Notes under the pieces: model-generated | What the model was told of the DNA's origin: nothing | The model's database searches: none | The model's input: only the letters and a program-made list of their open reading frames with translations | Shown here: piece by piece, positions 40,057 through 48,041 of the stretch | Layout: each line of letters starts with the position of its first letter | Numbering within the stretch: position 1 is the first letter of the stretch | Translations under genes and position numbers: made by a program | Assembly (NCBI GenBank): GCA_963703895.1 | Contig: CAVPFX010000002.1 | Span: 992,001-1,056,000 of the forward strand | DNA from: VRUE01 sp963703895 | Lineage (GTDB): Bacteria > Actinomycetota > Thermoleophilia > Solirubrobacterales > 70-9 | Direction: 5' to 3' | Length of the DNA stretch: 64,000 nucleotides

Positions 40057-41199
40057 CTAGGCAGCAACCGGGACCCGAGCCTCTTCGCCTTTGGGCGCCG
40101 CGACAGGCAGCTGATCGTTGACGCGGCCTTTTCGGTCGGGGAGCGCGAGGCGGCAGATCTTCTTGACCACGCTGCCGAACTGCTTGCCCAGAGGGCCGAC
40201 GTTGTAGGGGATGCCGTAGCGCTCGCAGATCTCGCGGACCTCGGTCGAGATTTCCGCGTAGCGGTTGGCCGGCAGGTCGGGGAACAGGTGGTGCTCGATC
40301 TGGAAGCTGAGGTTGCCGGAGAGGATGTGGAAGGGCCGGCTGCCGCTGAGGTTCGCCGAGCCGAGCAGCTGGCGGTAGTACCACTGGCCGCGACTCTCGT
40401 TCTCGGTCTCCTCCTCGGTGAACTCATGGGTTCCTTCCGGGAAGTGGCCGCAGAAGATGATCGTGAACGACCAGACGTTGCGAACCAGGTTCGCGGTCGC
40501 GTTGCCGGCCAGCGGGAAGAGGAAGAACGGACCCGACAGGGCCGGGAAGATCACGTAATCCTTCAGAGTCTGGCGGCGGACCTTCTTCCAGATCCCACCG
40601 ATCAGCTTGCGCTTGTCGGCGAGCTTCGCCTCGCCGGTCGTCAGGCGCTCGACTTCGAGGTCGTGCAGGGCCACTCCGTACTGGAAGAACAGCGCGAGCA
40701 GGGTCGCGTAGACGGGATTGCCCAGGTAGTAGGGCCTCCAACGCTGGTCCTCTGACATGCGCAGCACGCCGTAGCCGATGTCGCGGTCCTTGCCGACGAT
40801 GTTGGTGTGGGTGTGGTGCATGTAGTTGTGGGAGTGGCGCCACTGGTCGGCCGGGCAGGCGTTGTCCCACTCGAACTGCTTGCCGGAGAGCGCCGGGTCG
40901 TTCATCCAGTCGTACTGGCCGTGCATCACGTTGTGGCCGATCTCCATGTTGTCGAGGATCTTGGAGAGCGAGAGGGCGGTTGTGCCAGCGATCCAGGCCG
41001 GTGGGAAGACGCCCGCCCAGAGCAGGCCGCGACCGGCGACCTCGAGCCCCCGCTGGGCGCGGATCACCTTGCGGATGTAGTTGGCGTCACGCTCGCCGCG
41101 ATCGGCGAGGACGCGCTGGCGGATCGCGTCGAGCTCCTCGCCGAAGCTCTCGATCTGCTCCGGCGTGAGGGGGATCTGGCTTTCGGTGGTCGTGCTCAT
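40057..41199 (-). CDS. Membrane fatty-acid desaturase
   Basis: This 380-residue enzyme starts at ATG 41199 (AAAGG upstream). The three His boxes of di-iron desaturases are H-N-V-M-H (with G-H before), H-N-Y-M-H-H-T-H and Q-I-E-H-H-L-F-P. Hydrophobic segments between them form the membrane domain. It should introduce a double bond into acyl chains using O2 and electrons from a ferredoxin-type reductase. The gene for such a reductase lies 77 bp upstream on the same strand. The arrangement parallels mycobacterial DesA3 and its partner reductase. Confidence 0.92.
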   Translation of the reverse strand: MSTTTESQIPLTPEQIESFGEELDAIRQRVLADRGERDANYIRKVIRAQRGLEVAGRGLLWAGVFPPAWIAGTTALSLSKILDNMEIGHNVMHGQYDWMNDPALSGKQFEWDNACPADQWRHSHNYMHHTHTNIVGKDRDIGYGVLRMSEDQRWRPYYLGNPVYATLLALFFQYGVALHDLEVERLTTGEAKLADKRKLIGGIWKKVRRQTLKDYVIFPALSGPFFLFPLAGNATANLVRNVWSFTIIFCGHFPEGTHEFTEEETENESRGQWYYRQLLGSANLSGSRPFHILSGNLSFQIEHHLFPDLPANRYAEISTEVREICERYGIPYNVGPLGKQFGSVVKKICRLALPDRKGRVNDQLPVAAPKGEEARVPVAA

Positions 41200-41276
41200 T
41201 GAGTTGCCTTTCGTTGAAAGTCGGTTCAAAGATCGATTACGAGGTCGCTGAGCGGAGCCGAGACGCAGAGCTGGAT

Positions 41277-42335
41277 CTACTCGTCGGGTGAGGCGGAGAC
41301 CTCATCCGTGAGCAGGTTCTTGACGGTGCCGCTCAGCTTGCGGCAAGTGCAGGTGTGGCAGATCCCCATGCGGCAGCCCGACTGCGCCGGGACGCCGGCC
41401 TGCTCGGCCTGCTCGAGGATCGAGGCGCCGCTGTTGGGGACCTCGAGGTCCGAGCCGGCGAAGCGGATCGAGCCCGTTCCGGGCTCGCCGACGGGAAGCA
41501 GGCTGGGGGGGACGAAGCTCTCGACGTGCAGCCGCTGCTCGAGCCCGTTGGCCCAGGTGCCGCGTACCGCGTCGAGCAGGGCAGGGGGGCCACAGGCGAA
41601 GGTCTCCGCCGTGGCGAAGCTGGGGTCGGCCTGGGGAAGGTGGGCTGGGCTGAAGTGGCCGTCGAGCTCGCCGGCGCCGGGCGCACGCGTGTAGGAGCGG
41701 CTCAGCTTGAAGTTCGGGTTCTCGACCGCCAGGCGGTCGAGCTCCTCGCGGTAGATCGTGCGGTCGGGGTCGGGTGCGTACTGGATCAGCGCGATCGGCC
41801 CCGCGTATCGCTCGGCGCAGAGCGTGCGCAGGATCGCCATCAGGGGAGTGATGCCGCTGCCGGCGCCGATCAGGAGGATCGAGTCGGGGCGGCGGTCGGG
41901 AAGGTGGAAGTCGCCGTCGGCCTGCGAGAGGCCGAGCACCATGCCGGGCTGGGCGTGGTCGGCGAGGAAGTTCGAGACCAGCCCATCGGGGTGGCGCTTG
42001 ACCGTGATCTCCAGCTCGCGGCTGGAGCCCTCCGGGGAGGCCGGCGAGTAGCAGCGGGTATGGCGAACGCCGTCGATCTCGACCGAGACCTGGATGAACT
42101 GGCCGGCGCGGAGGCCTCCCCAGGCGCGGTTGGGGCGCAGGCTCAGGGTGACGCTGTCCTCGGTGCCGTGCCTGGCCGCAACCACCTCGGCCCTGCACTC
42201 GCCGATCACGAGGGTGGGGCTGATCTGCTCGAGATAGCGATCGATCCCGTGCGGTCCGGCGATGCTGTCGAGCAGGCGCCGGCCCGGAAGTCTGCGGCGG
42301 CGAGACGGCGCTGTGGCTGTGGCTGTCGGACTCAT
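41277..42335 (-). CDS. Ferredoxin reductase with C-terminal 2Fe-2S domain (desaturase partner)
   Basis: This is a 352-residue protein from ATG 42335 with GAGGAGGAG upstream. It is ordered as FAD domain (R-C-Y-S-P-A-S flavin motif), NAD(P) domain (G-A-G-S-G-I-T-P-L-M) and plant-type 2Fe-2S domain with Cys ligands in S-G-C-R-M-G-I-C-H-T-C and a fourth near the end region. It should pass electrons from NADPH to the desaturase encoded just downstream. The strong start makes upstream in-frame sequence (to 42407) unlikely to be translated. A MerR-type regulator is divergent, 111 bp away. Confidence 0.88.
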   Translation of the reverse strand: MSPTATATAPSRRRRLPGRRLLDSIAGPHGIDRYLEQISPTLVIGECRAEVVAARHGTEDSVTLSLRPNRAWGGLRAGQFIQVSVEIDGVRHTRCYSPASPEGSSRELEITVKRHPDGLVSNFLADHAQPGMVLGLSQADGDFHLPDRRPDSILLIGAGSGITPLMAILRTLCAERYAGPIALIQYAPDPDRTIYREELDRLAVENPNFKLSRSYTRAPGAGELDGHFSPAHLPQADPSFATAETFACGPPALLDAVRGTWANGLEQRLHVESFVPPSLLPVGEPGTGSIRFAGSDLEVPNSGASILEQAEQAGVPAQSGCRMGICHTCTCRKLSGTVKNLLTDEVSASPDE

Positions 42336-42430
42336 GCTCCTCCTCTTCCCTGGTTGTTTGGCAGCAGTACCCGTGCCGGAAGACAACGTAACATCAAATG
42401 CCGTCACGACAAATAGTGCGCCGGCTTTCA

Positions 42431-42444
42431 GTGATAGGTTTCAC
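42431..42444. promoter_or_regulatory. GTGA-N6-TCAC palindrome before the MerR gene
   Basis: GTGATAGGTTTCAC is a short inverted repeat ending 2 bp before the regulator's start codon and upstream of the divergent reductase-desaturase operon. It may be the regulator's own operator; evidence is symmetry and position only. Confidence 0.35.
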
Positions 42445-42446
42445 AC

Positions 42447-43190
42447 ATGGCGGCCGCCTCGCCCGAGAACGACCTGACGATCGAACAGCTCGCTGCGGAG
42501 ACGGGGATGACCGTGCGCAACATTCGCTCGCACCGCGCGCGCGGACTGCTGCCCGCCCCAGAGGTGCGTGACCGGGTCGGCTACTACGGACCCGAACACC
42601 TCGATCGGCTGCGGATGATCCAAGAGCTGCAGACCGATGGCTTCAACCTCAAGGGAATCGAGCGGCTGCTGAGCCAGAACCTGGGGCCCGCCGAGCAGTT
42701 CCTCTCCTTCAAGCGGGCACTCGACGAGTTCGATGGCGAGGAACCGCAGACCTTCACTCGCGAGGAGCTCGGAGATCGTTTCGGCACGGAAATCGAGGAC
42801 GCGCTGAAGCGGGCGATCGACGCCGGAGCCCTCGTTGCGATCGACGAGGATCGCTTCGAGGCGCCGTTTCCCTCACTGTTGGACGCGGCCGAGGGGGTCG
42901 TCGCGACGGGCGTGCCGCTCGATCACGCCCTTGCCGTGATCGCCAAGGTGCAGAGTCGCTGCAAGTCCGTCTCCCACGAGTTCGTCAAGCTCTTCCTCGA
43001 AGACATCTGGAAGCCCTTCGAAGAGGAGGGCTATCCGGAAGAGCGCTGGCCGGAGGTCCGCGCCGCGCTCGATCAGCTGCGTCCCCTGTCGCTGCAGGCG
43101 CTGGTCGCCGTCTACCGGATGACGATGTCCGACGAAGTCGAGAGGGCGTTCGGCAAGCAGCTCGAGCGCATGGCCAAACGCAAGGGCTGA
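42447..43190 (+). CDS. MerR-family regulator, probably of the desaturase operon
   Basis: This 247-residue protein has an N-terminal MerR helix-turn-helix with wing: T-I-E-Q-L-A-A-E-T-G-M-T-V-R-N-I-R, G-L-L-P-A-P, G-Y-Y-G-P-E-H-L-D-R-L-R. The C-terminal 150 residues are helical and without a metal-binding Cys set, so the effector is not a metal by the classical mode. Divergent placement beside the reductase-desaturase pair suggests it controls membrane lipid desaturation, perhaps by sensing fatty acyl compounds. Confidence 0.85.
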   Translation: MAAASPENDLTIEQLAAETGMTVRNIRSHRARGLLPAPEVRDRVGYYGPEHLDRLRMIQELQTDGFNLKGIERLLSQNLGPAEQFLSFKRALDEFDGEEPQTFTREELGDRFGTEIEDALKRAIDAGALVAIDEDRFEAPFPSLLDAAEGVVATGVPLDHALAVIAKVQSRCKSVSHEFVKLFLEDIWKPFEEEGYPEERWPEVRAALDQLRPLSLQALVAVYRMTMSDEVERAFGKQLERMAKRKG

Positions 43191-43411
43191 ACGGGCCCGC
43201 CGCTCCGGTCCGGCCCCCGTCCGAACTCGCTGTCCGTGCAAGTTTGTCTTGCCGACCCAGGGGTAGCCGACGGCTGCGGCTGTCAGCCCGGATCCCGGCG
43301 GCTTTTATCGGTGCTAGGCCCGGTTCCCGCTTGGGTGAGAAGACCAACCGCCGCTTGGCGGAGAGGTGTCCGGGCTGGCGGCATCGCGTTCCCAAGTGAA
43401 AGGAGCTTCAG

Positions 43412-43993
43412 ATGTCAGATCAGTTGCAGGACAAGAGAATCGCGATTCTCGTCGCCAACGAGGGGGTCGAGGAAGTCGAGCTGACCAGTCCGCGTGAGGC
43501 GCTGCGCGAGGCGGGCGCTGAGGTTGACTTGCTCGCTCCCGAGGGCAGCGAGATCCAAGCCTTCAACCATCTCGACAAGGGCGACACCTTCACCCCGGAC
43601 AAAACCGTGGGCGAGGCGGACCCCGACGACTACGACGGCTTGGTGCTGCCCGGCGGCGTCGCCAACCCCGACCAGCTGCGCACCGACACCAACGCGGTCC
43701 AGTTCGTCCGTTCCTTCTTTGAGGCCGGCAAGCCGGTGGGAGCGATCTGCCACGCGCCGTGGACCCTGATCAACGCCGATGTCGTCGACGGTCGCACGCT
43801 CACCTCCTGGCCGAGCTTGCAGACCGACCTGCGCAACGCCGGTGCAGAGTGGGTCGACGAGGAGGTCCACGTCGACCAGGGCCTGGTCAGCAGCCGCAAG
43901 CCCGATGACCTCGATGCCTTCAACGCGAAGATCGTCGAGGAGTTCGCCGAGGGCGTGCACGAGGGCCAGCGCGAGGCGACAGCCAGCGCATAG
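43412..43993 (+). CDS. DJ-1/PfpI family protein
   Basis: This is a 193-residue protein with AAAGGAG 6 nt before ATG 43412. The PfpI/DJ-1 fold is evident: R-I-A-I-L-V-A-N-E-G-V-E-E-V-E-L holds the conserved Glu, Y-D-G-L-V-L-P-G-G is the strand-loop, and G-A-I-C-H-A-P-W is the nucleophile elbow Cys. A following S-W-P-S-L-Q-T-D-L-R-N-A-G is typical. Members are cysteine peptidases or deglycase/glyoxalase-type stress proteins. It is a single gene with its own Shine-Dalgarno. Confidence 0.9.
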   Translation: MSDQLQDKRIAILVANEGVEEVELTSPREALREAGAEVDLLAPEGSEIQAFNHLDKGDTFTPDKTVGEADPDDYDGLVLPGGVANPDQLRTDTNAVQFVRSFFEAGKPVGAICHAPWTLINADVVDGRTLTSWPSLQTDLRNAGAEWVDEEVHVDQGLVSSRKPDDLDAFNAKIVEEFAEGVHEGQREATASA

Positions 43994-44041
43994 TTCACGT
44001 CGCGTGGGGTATTGGGCAAGCTGACGAAAGGAGCTGGCCCA

Positions 44042-44383
44042 ATGCCACCACGCGGAGTGAAAAAAGGCACCAAACGAGCACGTCAGTACGAGCACATCAA
44101 GAAGAGCGAGAAGCAGGCCGGCCGCTCGGAGGGCCGGGCCGAGGAGATAGCGGCGCGCGCCGTCAACAAGGAAAAGGCGAGGTCCGGAGAATCGAAGACT
44201 TCCTCGCCCAGCTCAAAGCGCGGCAGCTCAGCAAGCAGCCGGGGCGGCAGGCGCTCGGGCAGCGGGCCCGGCGGCCGCACCCGCGAACAGCTCTACAACG
44301 ACGCCAAGAAGATGGGGATCGAAGGGCGCTCGAAGATGAGCAAGTCCCAGCTTCAGCGCGCGGTGGCCGGCGCGGAAAGCTGA
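44042..44383 (+). CDS. Basic protein with C-terminal Rho-N/SAP-like motif
   Basis: This is a 113-residue, highly basic protein from ATG 44042 with AAAGGAG upstream. The middle is low-complexity Ser/Arg/Gly. The C-terminal 35 residues, R-T-R-E-Q-L-Y-N-D-A-K-K-M-G-I, then S-K-M-S-K-S-Q-L-Q-R-A-V, match the short helix-extended-loop-helix seen in Rho N-terminal and plasmid-stabilisation-like proteins. Such motifs bind nucleic acid. Co-orientation with the DJ-1 gene and a 48-bp gap suggest a shared stress context. Confidence 0.75.
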   Translation: MPPRGVKKGTKRARQYEHIKKSEKQAGRSEGRAEEIAARAVNKEKARSGESKTSSPSSKRGSSASSRGGRRSGSGPGGRTREQLYNDAKKMGIEGRSKMSKSQLQRAVAGAES

Positions 44384-44410
44384 AGAGGTTCCTGGGCGGA
44401 CGGGCTCCGT

Positions 44411-44719
44411 TCAGGCGGTTGACTCGTCTGGCGGGATCGCTTGGTCGGCTTCGCCGCGCTCGATGCCCTCGCGCTCTTCGGAGTCCCGCACGTCGCGATC
44501 GGGGAAGCGATGCTGGTCGCCGTGCGCCGCGATGTCCTCGAGCCTCCGCTCGGCTTGCTCGAAGCCCTCGGCCTCACCCTCGCCTGCCTCTTCGAGGGGC
44601 TCGCGGGCGGGGTCGTCGGATAGCGGAGTTACCTCACCGCCGATCCGCCGCGCTTCGGCTTCCGCGGCTTGGATCTCGCGCTCATCTTTCTCGCTGGTTT
44701 TCCTCGGTCTCTCGGTCAT
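44411..44719 (-). CDS. Acidic hypothetical protein
   Basis: This is a 102-residue protein from ATG 44719 (MTERPRKTSEKDEREIQAAE). It is very acidic and helical with E-A-G-E-G-E-A-E-G-F-E-Q-A-E-R-R-L-E-D-I-A-A-H-G. Low complexity makes family assignment impossible, but the G-F-E-x-A-E-x-x-L step is seen in many actinobacterial small proteins. It lacks a clear Shine-Dalgarno and converges with the preceding basic protein. Confidence 0.5.
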   Translation of the reverse strand: MTERPRKTSEKDEREIQAAEAEARRIGGEVTPLSDDPAREPLEEAGEGEAEGFEQAERRLEDIAAHGDQHRFPDRDVRDSEEREGIERGEADQAIPPDESTA

Positions 44720-44936
44720 GCGGGTGCTGATACCCGTTTGGCCCTGGACCAAGCGCGGCCATTTGACCGTGCGCCAAGCGGGGATAGGAGCGGCTTATGC
44801 GACTCGGCTGCAGGTCGGCCCCGACCAAGGCGGCTCCTTCGACTTCTAGAGCGTGAAGTGCTTCCCACTTTCGCCTAAAGGCGGATCGTCGTTCGCGCCT
44901 AGTTGCTCCGTCCGGCGGGCGCGCAACCATCAAGGC

Positions 44937-45140
44937 ATGTGGCAAGTGGCCATCCTTTGCTCGGGCTGCGCCGGGGAAACCGAGGTTGTGGTCGACGATC
45001 TCGATGACGTCGAACGCGAGGTCTGTCCGTGCGGTTACAGCTTCGTGGTGCTCTCCGTGGCGGGCTTTGAGCCCGCATACGCGGAAGAGGGCGAGCTCGT
45101 CGTGCTTGCCCCGCGCAGCGATCTGTCGCTAGCCGCCTAG
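44937..45140 (+). CDS. Small zinc-ribbon-like protein
   Basis: This is a 67-residue protein from ATG 44937. C-S-G-C at residues 8-11 and C-P-C-G around 34-37 form a probable two-knuckle zinc site, separated by V-V-V-D-D-L-D-D-V-E-R-E-V. The rest is beta-rich with an acidic C-terminus. No family is recognised; the size and Cys spacing suit a small zinc-binding adaptor. Confidence 0.6.
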   Translation: MWQVAILCSGCAGETEVVVDDLDDVEREVCPCGYSFVVLSVAGFEPAYAEEGELVVLAPRSDLSLAA

Positions 45141-45251
45141 CCGCCACGCTCGGGCTCATCTGGTTCACCGAAGGCGAGAAGTCTGGTCACCGGAGGCGAG
45201 AAGGTGCGCGAGGACTGATTTGCGGAGCGGCCGCTCGGGTAGCGGCGATGC

Positions 45252-45722
45252 GTGGGCAACCTCCTTGCCATCTACCTCAACGACCACCTAGCGGGGGCGA
45301 CGGCGGGAGTCGAGCTGGCGTGGAGGCTGCGGGGGAGCAACGAGGACGATCCGGAGTTCGGGCCGGCGTTGGCCGAGGTCTGCGCCGAGATCGAGGCCGA
45401 CCGCGAGACACTCAAGGCGGTGATGGATCGGCTCGGCGTGGGCCAGAGCAAGCTCAAACCGCTTGCCGCCGTCCTCGGTGAGCGACTGGGCCGGTTGAAG
45501 CTGAACGGACAACTGCGGGGCTACTCGCCGCTCAGTCGCCTCGACGAGTTGGAGTTGTTGCAGATTGGCGTTGCCGGTAAGCGCCGGCTGTGGCGGGCGC
45601 TCGAGCACACCTACGCCAACGATCTATCGAGCTTCGAGCTCGGCGCCTTGGCCGAACGGGCGACCGAGCAGTTGAGGCGACTCGAGGTGCTGCACCTGAA
45701 GGCCGCCGCTCTAGCTCTGTAG
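45252..45722 (+). CDS. Hypothetical four-helix protein
   Basis: This is a 156-residue protein from GTG 45252 (MGNLLAIYLNDHLAGATAGV). It is strongly helical: Leu-rich heptads with D-R-E-T-L-K-A-V-M-D-R-L and a C-terminal R-R-L-E-V-L-H-L-K-A-A-A-L. The pattern resembles small ferritin-like or DUF-type four-helix bundles, but metal ligands are not evident. Two 20-bp near-identical segments lie just upstream (45161-45203). Confidence 0.65.
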   Translation: MGNLLAIYLNDHLAGATAGVELAWRLRGSNEDDPEFGPALAEVCAEIEADRETLKAVMDRLGVGQSKLKPLAAVLGERLGRLKLNGQLRGYSPLSRLDELELLQIGVAGKRRLWRALEHTYANDLSSFELGALAERATEQLRRLEVLHLKAAALAL

Positions 45723-46239
45723 CCCAGCGCGACGTTTTGCCCTGTCCCCTGGGGGCGGGTCGCCGAGCGCCCGATGAGGCAGCAGCTAGGTCGGAGGCGA
45801 GCCGAGCTGGCCGGGGAGCTCCTCGGTTGGCGCCGTGAATTGCCTCCGACCTGAGTCGCTCAGCGGCTGAGCTCGATCCCGCCTCGGAGGCCAGGGCGAC
45901 GACGACTGCCCCCTGGTCGAGCAAGGTTCTCCCATCCTCCAGCTGAGCGAAGCCGGCGCCCCAGATGAGCAGGGCGCCGATCAAGAGCACCGCGATGCCG
46001 TGCCGCTTCAAGGGGAGACGATTTCTCGTCGTGCTCGCGCTCAGTTCACCCACTCCTCCAATCTCGGTCCCTGGTGGAAAGGGTGGGTAACGTCTGCCTA
46101 ATTGTTGGATGAGGCGAAGTGGCTCGGAGCCAGCTCAGGGACGTTCGTTGAACCTCATCCGGCGCCTGTCCGTAGACCAGGGTTAACGCGGCCCCGGGGC
46201 GCAAGCCACGACCGGAACCCGTCGATCAGGAGGCAGAAA
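45723..46239. other. Stretch without a firm gene; possible short membrane protein on the minus strand
   Basis: A minus-strand frame from GTG 46053 encodes one convincing hydrophobic helix (H-G-I-A-V-L-L-I-G-A-L-L-I-W-G-A-G). It then runs into Ala/Ser/Arg-rich sequence antisense to the 45252 gene. Either a short membrane protein with a disrupted end lies here or the frame is chance. A GGAGG is present but too close to the start. Nothing else is recognisable. Confidence 0.3.
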
Positions 46240-46437
46240 ATGAAGCCGATCGTACGCCTGTCAGCAGCCCTTGCCGTCGCACTCGCGCTCGCTGTCGGCG
46301 GCGCCGGAACGGCCGTCGCCAAGCACGGCGCCGACGACCCACCCGGCCATCACAAGGGCAAGCACCACAAGAAGCACCATCACAAGGGCGAGCATCACCA
46401 CGGCCACGGGGCTGACGACGGCCCCAACCACACTTAA
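46240..46437 (+). CDS. Secreted His-rich peptide
   Basis: ATG 46240 has AGGAGGC upstream. The 65-residue product has a signal peptide (MKPIVRLSAALAVALALAVG, ending T-A-V-A) and a mature part of about 38 residues in which almost every third residue is His, interspersed with Lys and Gly (K-H-H-K-K-H-H-H-K-G-E-H-H-H-G-H-G), plus acidic D-D-P-P and D-D-G-P ends. Metal binding, such as nickel, zinc or copper, at the cell surface is the obvious inference. Confidence 0.7.
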   Translation: MKPIVRLSAALAVALALAVGGAGTAVAKHGADDPPGHHKGKHHKKHHHKGEHHHGHGADDGPNHT

Positions 46438-46451
46438 CTGAGCAGGACCGG

Positions 46452-46916
46452 CTAGCCGGGCGCCGCCAGGCGCTCGGCCACCGCATCACGCCGGTAGTCG
46501 AAGATGCGCTCGAGGTCGCGGCGGACGAAGAGGCGGTGGGCGAGCGTGCCGAGCGGGCCGAAGGGGATCGAGTAGCGGACTTGGTCGCGGATGATCGTCG
46601 CTCCGTCGCCGTCGGCCTCGAAGGTGTGGGTGTGCTCCCAGAGTGAGTAGGGGCCCTTCTCCTGGAAGTCGGTGAAGCGCGACGGTGGCTCCCAGGCGTC
46701 GATTCGGGTGCGCCAGCGGATCGGGATGCCGTGCAGCTTGAGCCGGTACTCGAGCAGGGTGCCGGCCGCCATCGAGATCGGGCGCGGGGTCGTCACCTCG
46801 AAGTGGAGCCAGGGCGGGGTGAGCGGCTCGAGGTTGCGCTCGTCGCCGTAGAAGGCGAAAGCCCGGTCGATTGGGACCTCGACCCGTTGGCTCCGCTCGA
46901 GAAGGTGGATGCGCAC
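46452..46916 (-). CDS. SRPBCC family protein (cell-division-inhibitor-like ligand-binding type)
   Basis: The 154-residue protein starts MRIHLLERSQRVEVPIDRAF. The pattern F-A-F-Y-G-D-E-R-N-L-E-P-L-T-P-P-W, then F-T-D-F-Q-E-K-G-P-Y-S-L-W-E-H-T-H and I-R-D-Q-V-R-Y-S-I-P-F-G-P-L-G, is characteristic of the SRPBCC subgroup often paired with SDR epimerases of the YfcH/SulA type. The divergent SDR gene next door fits that pairing. The ligand is unknown, probably a lipid-like molecule. Confidence 0.85.
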   Translation of the reverse strand: MRIHLLERSQRVEVPIDRAFAFYGDERNLEPLTPPWLHFEVTTPRPISMAAGTLLEYRLKLHGIPIRWRTRIDAWEPPSRFTDFQEKGPYSLWEHTHTFEADGDGATIIRDQVRYSIPFGPLGTLAHRLFVRRDLERIFDYRRDAVAERLAAPG

Positions 46917-46954
46917 TTGCTTAGCTTCGCAGCCCGGCCGGGTACCTTGGGTAG

Positions 46955-47854
46955 ATCGCAGGCCGCGTCCTCATCGCTGGAGCAACCGGATTCGTCGGCG
47001 GCAGACTGGCGATCGCGCTTGCCAGCTCTGGCGCCTCGGTCCGCTGTCTGGTCCGCGATCGAGCCAAGGGGCGGCACCTCGAGGCGGCCGGGATGGAGCT
47101 GCACGAGGGTGACATCACCGATGCCGAGAGCCTCGACGGGGTCGGCGCGGACGTCGAGGTCGCCTACTACCTCGTCCACGCGATGGGTGGGGGAGGGGGC
47201 TACGCCGAGCGCGAGCGCACCGGCGCCACCAACTTTGGCCGCATGGCAAAGCGTGAGGGGGTCAAGCGGGTCGTCTACCTCGGTGGGCTCGGCGGGGACG
47301 ATGCCTCCGAGCATCTGCAGAGCCGTCACCAGACCGCACAGGCTTTGATCGCCGAGGGCCCGCCGCTGACCTACTTCCGCGCCGCGATGGTGGTCGGCGC
47401 CGGCAGCGAGTCCTACAAGACGCTGCGCTACCTGGTCGGTCGGTTGCCGGTGATGATCGCGCCCGGCTGGCTGCGCACCGAGACCCAGCCGATCGGGATC
47501 GACGCCACGGTCGAGTACCTGCGGCGCGCTCCCGAGGTGCCGGAGTCCGAGGGTCGCGAGGTCCAGATCGGCGGCCCCGACGTCCTCAGCTACGCCGACA
47601 TGCTCGACCGCATGGCGATCGCGATGGGGAAGGAGCCGCGGCGGCAGATCCCGGTTCCCCTGATCACCCCCTGGCTCTCATCGCTCTGGCTCGGCCTGGT
47701 CACACCGGTCGACACCAATGTGGCCCGCCCCCTGATCGAGGGATTGACCAGTGCCACCGTGGTCACCGACCCCAGTGGCGCCGAGCCGTTTCGAATTTCA
47801 CCCGAGTCATTCGACGAGGCGCTGCGCCGCGCCTTCGTCGAGGAAGGCGGCTGA
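46955..47854 (+). CDS. SDR/NmrA-like NAD(P)-binding protein with no ordinary start codon
   Basis: The frame includes R-V-L-I-A-G-A-T-G-F-V-G-G-R-L, the nucleotide-binding loop, then A-Y-Y-L-V-H-A-M-G and V-V-Y-L-G-G-L-G-G, as in atypical SDRs of the NDUFA9/DUF2867-linked group. The frame opens after a TAG at 46952 and contains no ATG, GTG or TTG before 47093, which lies behind the Rossmann loop. So translation must begin at a rare codon such as ATC 46955 or a base is missing upstream. The protein otherwise looks intact, about 299 residues. It is divergent from the SRPBCC gene. Confidence 0.8.
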   Translation: MAGRVLIAGATGFVGGRLAIALASSGASVRCLVRDRAKGRHLEAAGMELHEGDITDAESLDGVGADVEVAYYLVHAMGGGGGYAERERTGATNFGRMAKREGVKRVVYLGGLGGDDASEHLQSRHQTAQALIAEGPPLTYFRAAMVVGAGSESYKTLRYLVGRLPVMIAPGWLRTETQPIGIDATVEYLRRAPEVPESEGREVQIGGPDVLSYADMLDRMAIAMGKEPRRQIPVPLITPWLSSLWLGLVTPVDTNVARPLIEGLTSATVVTDPSGAEPFRISPESFDEALRRAFVEEGG

Positions 47855-47928
47855 GGCCGGACTAAGAGCCTCGTCCGCCGTGGCCCAGAAGAGCATCTTC
47901 CCGCGCCCACGAGTGTTCTAGGTGTGGG

Positions 47929-48021
47929 ATGAGAGACAACGATCGTCGGACCGATATCGCCCTGGCCCTGCTTGCCACCGCGTCGATCGCCGGCATCATG
48001 CTGATCGGCCGCAACGGCTGA
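47929..48021 (+). CDS. 30-residue single-pass membrane peptide
   Basis: ATG 47929 opens a 30-codon frame: M-R-D-N-D-R-R-T, then D-I-A-L-A-L-L-A-T-A-S-I-A-G-I-M-L-I and G-R-N-G. Charged N-terminus plus one hydrophobic helix is the layout of small membrane peptides. The upstream GGTGTGGG is only a weak ribosome-binding site. No relatives are recalled. Confidence 0.35.
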   Translation: MRDNDRRTDIALALLATASIAGIMLIGRNG

Positions 48022-48041
48022 CCAAGGGGCAGATGCAGGAT

